DNA of 64,000 nt from Eggerthellaceae bacterium (GTDB lineage: Bacteria; Actinomycetota; Coriobacteriia; Coriobacteriales; Eggerthellaceae): positions 1 to 64,000 of the forward strand of contig CAJTDS010000006.1 in NCBI GenBank assembly GCA_910575165.1, written 5' to 3'. This document shows positions 63,476-64,000 of the stretch, one piece after another. How positions within the stretch are numbered: position 1 is the stretch's first letter; each line of letters opens with the position of its first letter. Position numbers and translations under genes: made by a program. The notes under the pieces are model-generated. The model was not told the origin of the DNA. It worked only from the letters and a program-made list of their open reading frames with translations, and ran no database searches.

Positions 63476-64000
63476 TCAGCCGTCGATGAGCGCTGCAGCG
63501 TTCGGTAGCCCGGACATCGCAGCTTCTCCGATTGCGTGCGCACGCGGGCGGCTCATCTCGGTGATATTGCCCCACAGGCGCATGGGCATGAACTGTCGGC
63601 GCAGCTCGGGATGGTAGCGGACGTCTATGGAAGCGCTGTCGTAGTAGACGCACCAAGCCTGAGCCATAAGCTCCTCGGCAGCGCAGTCGGCAAGCTCGGC
63701 CTCGGCGGATGCCCGGGATAGCCTCCAGCGGCCGTCCTGCGAGATGCCGACCACCCGATGGACCTCGTCGTAGATAGCGAAGGGCTGCGTGTTGAAGCGA
63801 CCGGAGAAATGATCCATAACCAAGGGGATCACGTTGGCGTTCGGATTGCACACGGCAACCCACAGACCCCCTTCCTTCTGTCGGAACCGCAGGAACTGCT
63901 TCATGCGATGGGCTTCGTTGAGCACCTGCCGCTCGAGCGATGCGACCGGCGCCACGCAGGGATGGGCCAGCTGGCCCATGACGGAGGGACGCGCCGAGGA
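63476..64000 (-). CDS. DUF4130 / TIGR03915-type putative DNA repair protein, partial
   Basis: The frame is open to the right window edge, so the 5' part is missing (about 174 residues present). It has EAHRMKQFLRFR near the visible N-terminus, VMDHFSGRFNTQPFAIYDE, and the C-terminal DVRYHPELRRQFMPMRLWGN typical of DUF4130 (PF13566). In many genomes this gene sits beside a radical-SAM protein and is grouped with uracil-DNA-glycosylase-like functions; the partner would lie outside the window. Function is not established. Confidence 0.85.
   Translation of the reverse strand, partial: SSARPSVMGQLAHPCVAPVASLERQVLNEAHRMKQFLRFRQKEGGLWVAVCNPNANVIPLVMDHFSGRFNTQPFAIYDEVHRVVGISQDGRWRLSRASAEAELADCAAEELMAQAWCVYYDSASIDVRYHPELRRQFMPMRLWGNITEMSRPRAHAIGEAAMSGLPNAAALIDG

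Overview
The window looks like a chromosomal segment of a high-GC, anaerobic actinobacterium of the class Coriobacteriia, most likely Eggerthellaceae. No rRNA or species marker is present, so this rests on gene style: a Tat-exported molybdopterin oxidoreductase lipoprotein beside a LuxR-type regulator with a large multi-pass membrane domain, an actinobacterial GlnR-like regulator next to glnA, and GC-rich coding sequence with frequent GTG starts. The genus cannot be named from sequence alone.

Region by region. (1) 65-11900, minus strand: one long surface-glycan operon, read right to left. rfbF and rfbG make CDP-4-keto-6-deoxyglucose. They are followed by a TPP-dependent acetolactate-synthase-like enzyme, an NAD-dependent epimerase/dehydratase, an HpcH/HpaI-type aldolase, an SDR oxidoreductase and a 3-dehydroquinate-synthase-like cyclase, then a polyprenyl-phosphate glycosyltransferase (GT2), a GT87-like membrane glycosyltransferase, an acyltransferase-3 protein and a short YfhO-like fragment. 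The last 4.7 kb is visibly AT-richer than the rest. (2) 12313-18666: signalling and nitrogen block. A solute-binding lipoprotein is coupled to a hybrid histidine kinase; a receiver-degenerate OmpR-type regulator is coupled to glutamine synthetase; an HPt protein is divergent. (3) 18799-21663: a lic-like pair, namely an EamA permease and an HTH-cytidylyltransferase-choline kinase fusion with tandem operator-like dyads upstream. (4) 21819-29322: larB and a short larC, a family-3 solute-binding lipoprotein, comF, a processive-type GT2, tRNA-Val(CAC), larE and ychF. (5) 29490-38351: an NSS transporter, asnB, an unknown acidic protein, truA and dnaE. (6) 38530-46682: a membrane LuxR regulator divergent from a five-gene redox operon (unknown protein, Tat molybdoenzyme lipoprotein, four-cluster ferredoxin subunit, TorD-like chaperone, ferric-reductase-like membrane protein). 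(7) 46902-60279, minus: the atpIBEFHAGDC operon preceded by sua5/tsaC, a lipase-glpK pair, rpiB, glyA, upp and a dCMP deaminase. This is close to the classical sua5-rpiB-glyA-upp-atp order. (8) 60432-64000: tRNA-Thr(TGT), ahcY, a CmpB-type membrane protein and a DUF4130 gene running off the right edge.

The most interesting candidate is the 3.8-11.9 kb operon. Its enzyme set (CDP-hexose dehydratase, TPP carboligase, aldolase, SDR and AroB-like cyclase) does not match any standard deoxysugar pathway I can recall. It suggests a branched or carbocycle-containing sugar delivered through a polyprenyl-phosphate carrier. A ten-base C/G homopolymer lies about 110 bp upstream of its first gene. No CRISPR array, insertion sequence, prophage or rRNA gene was seen.
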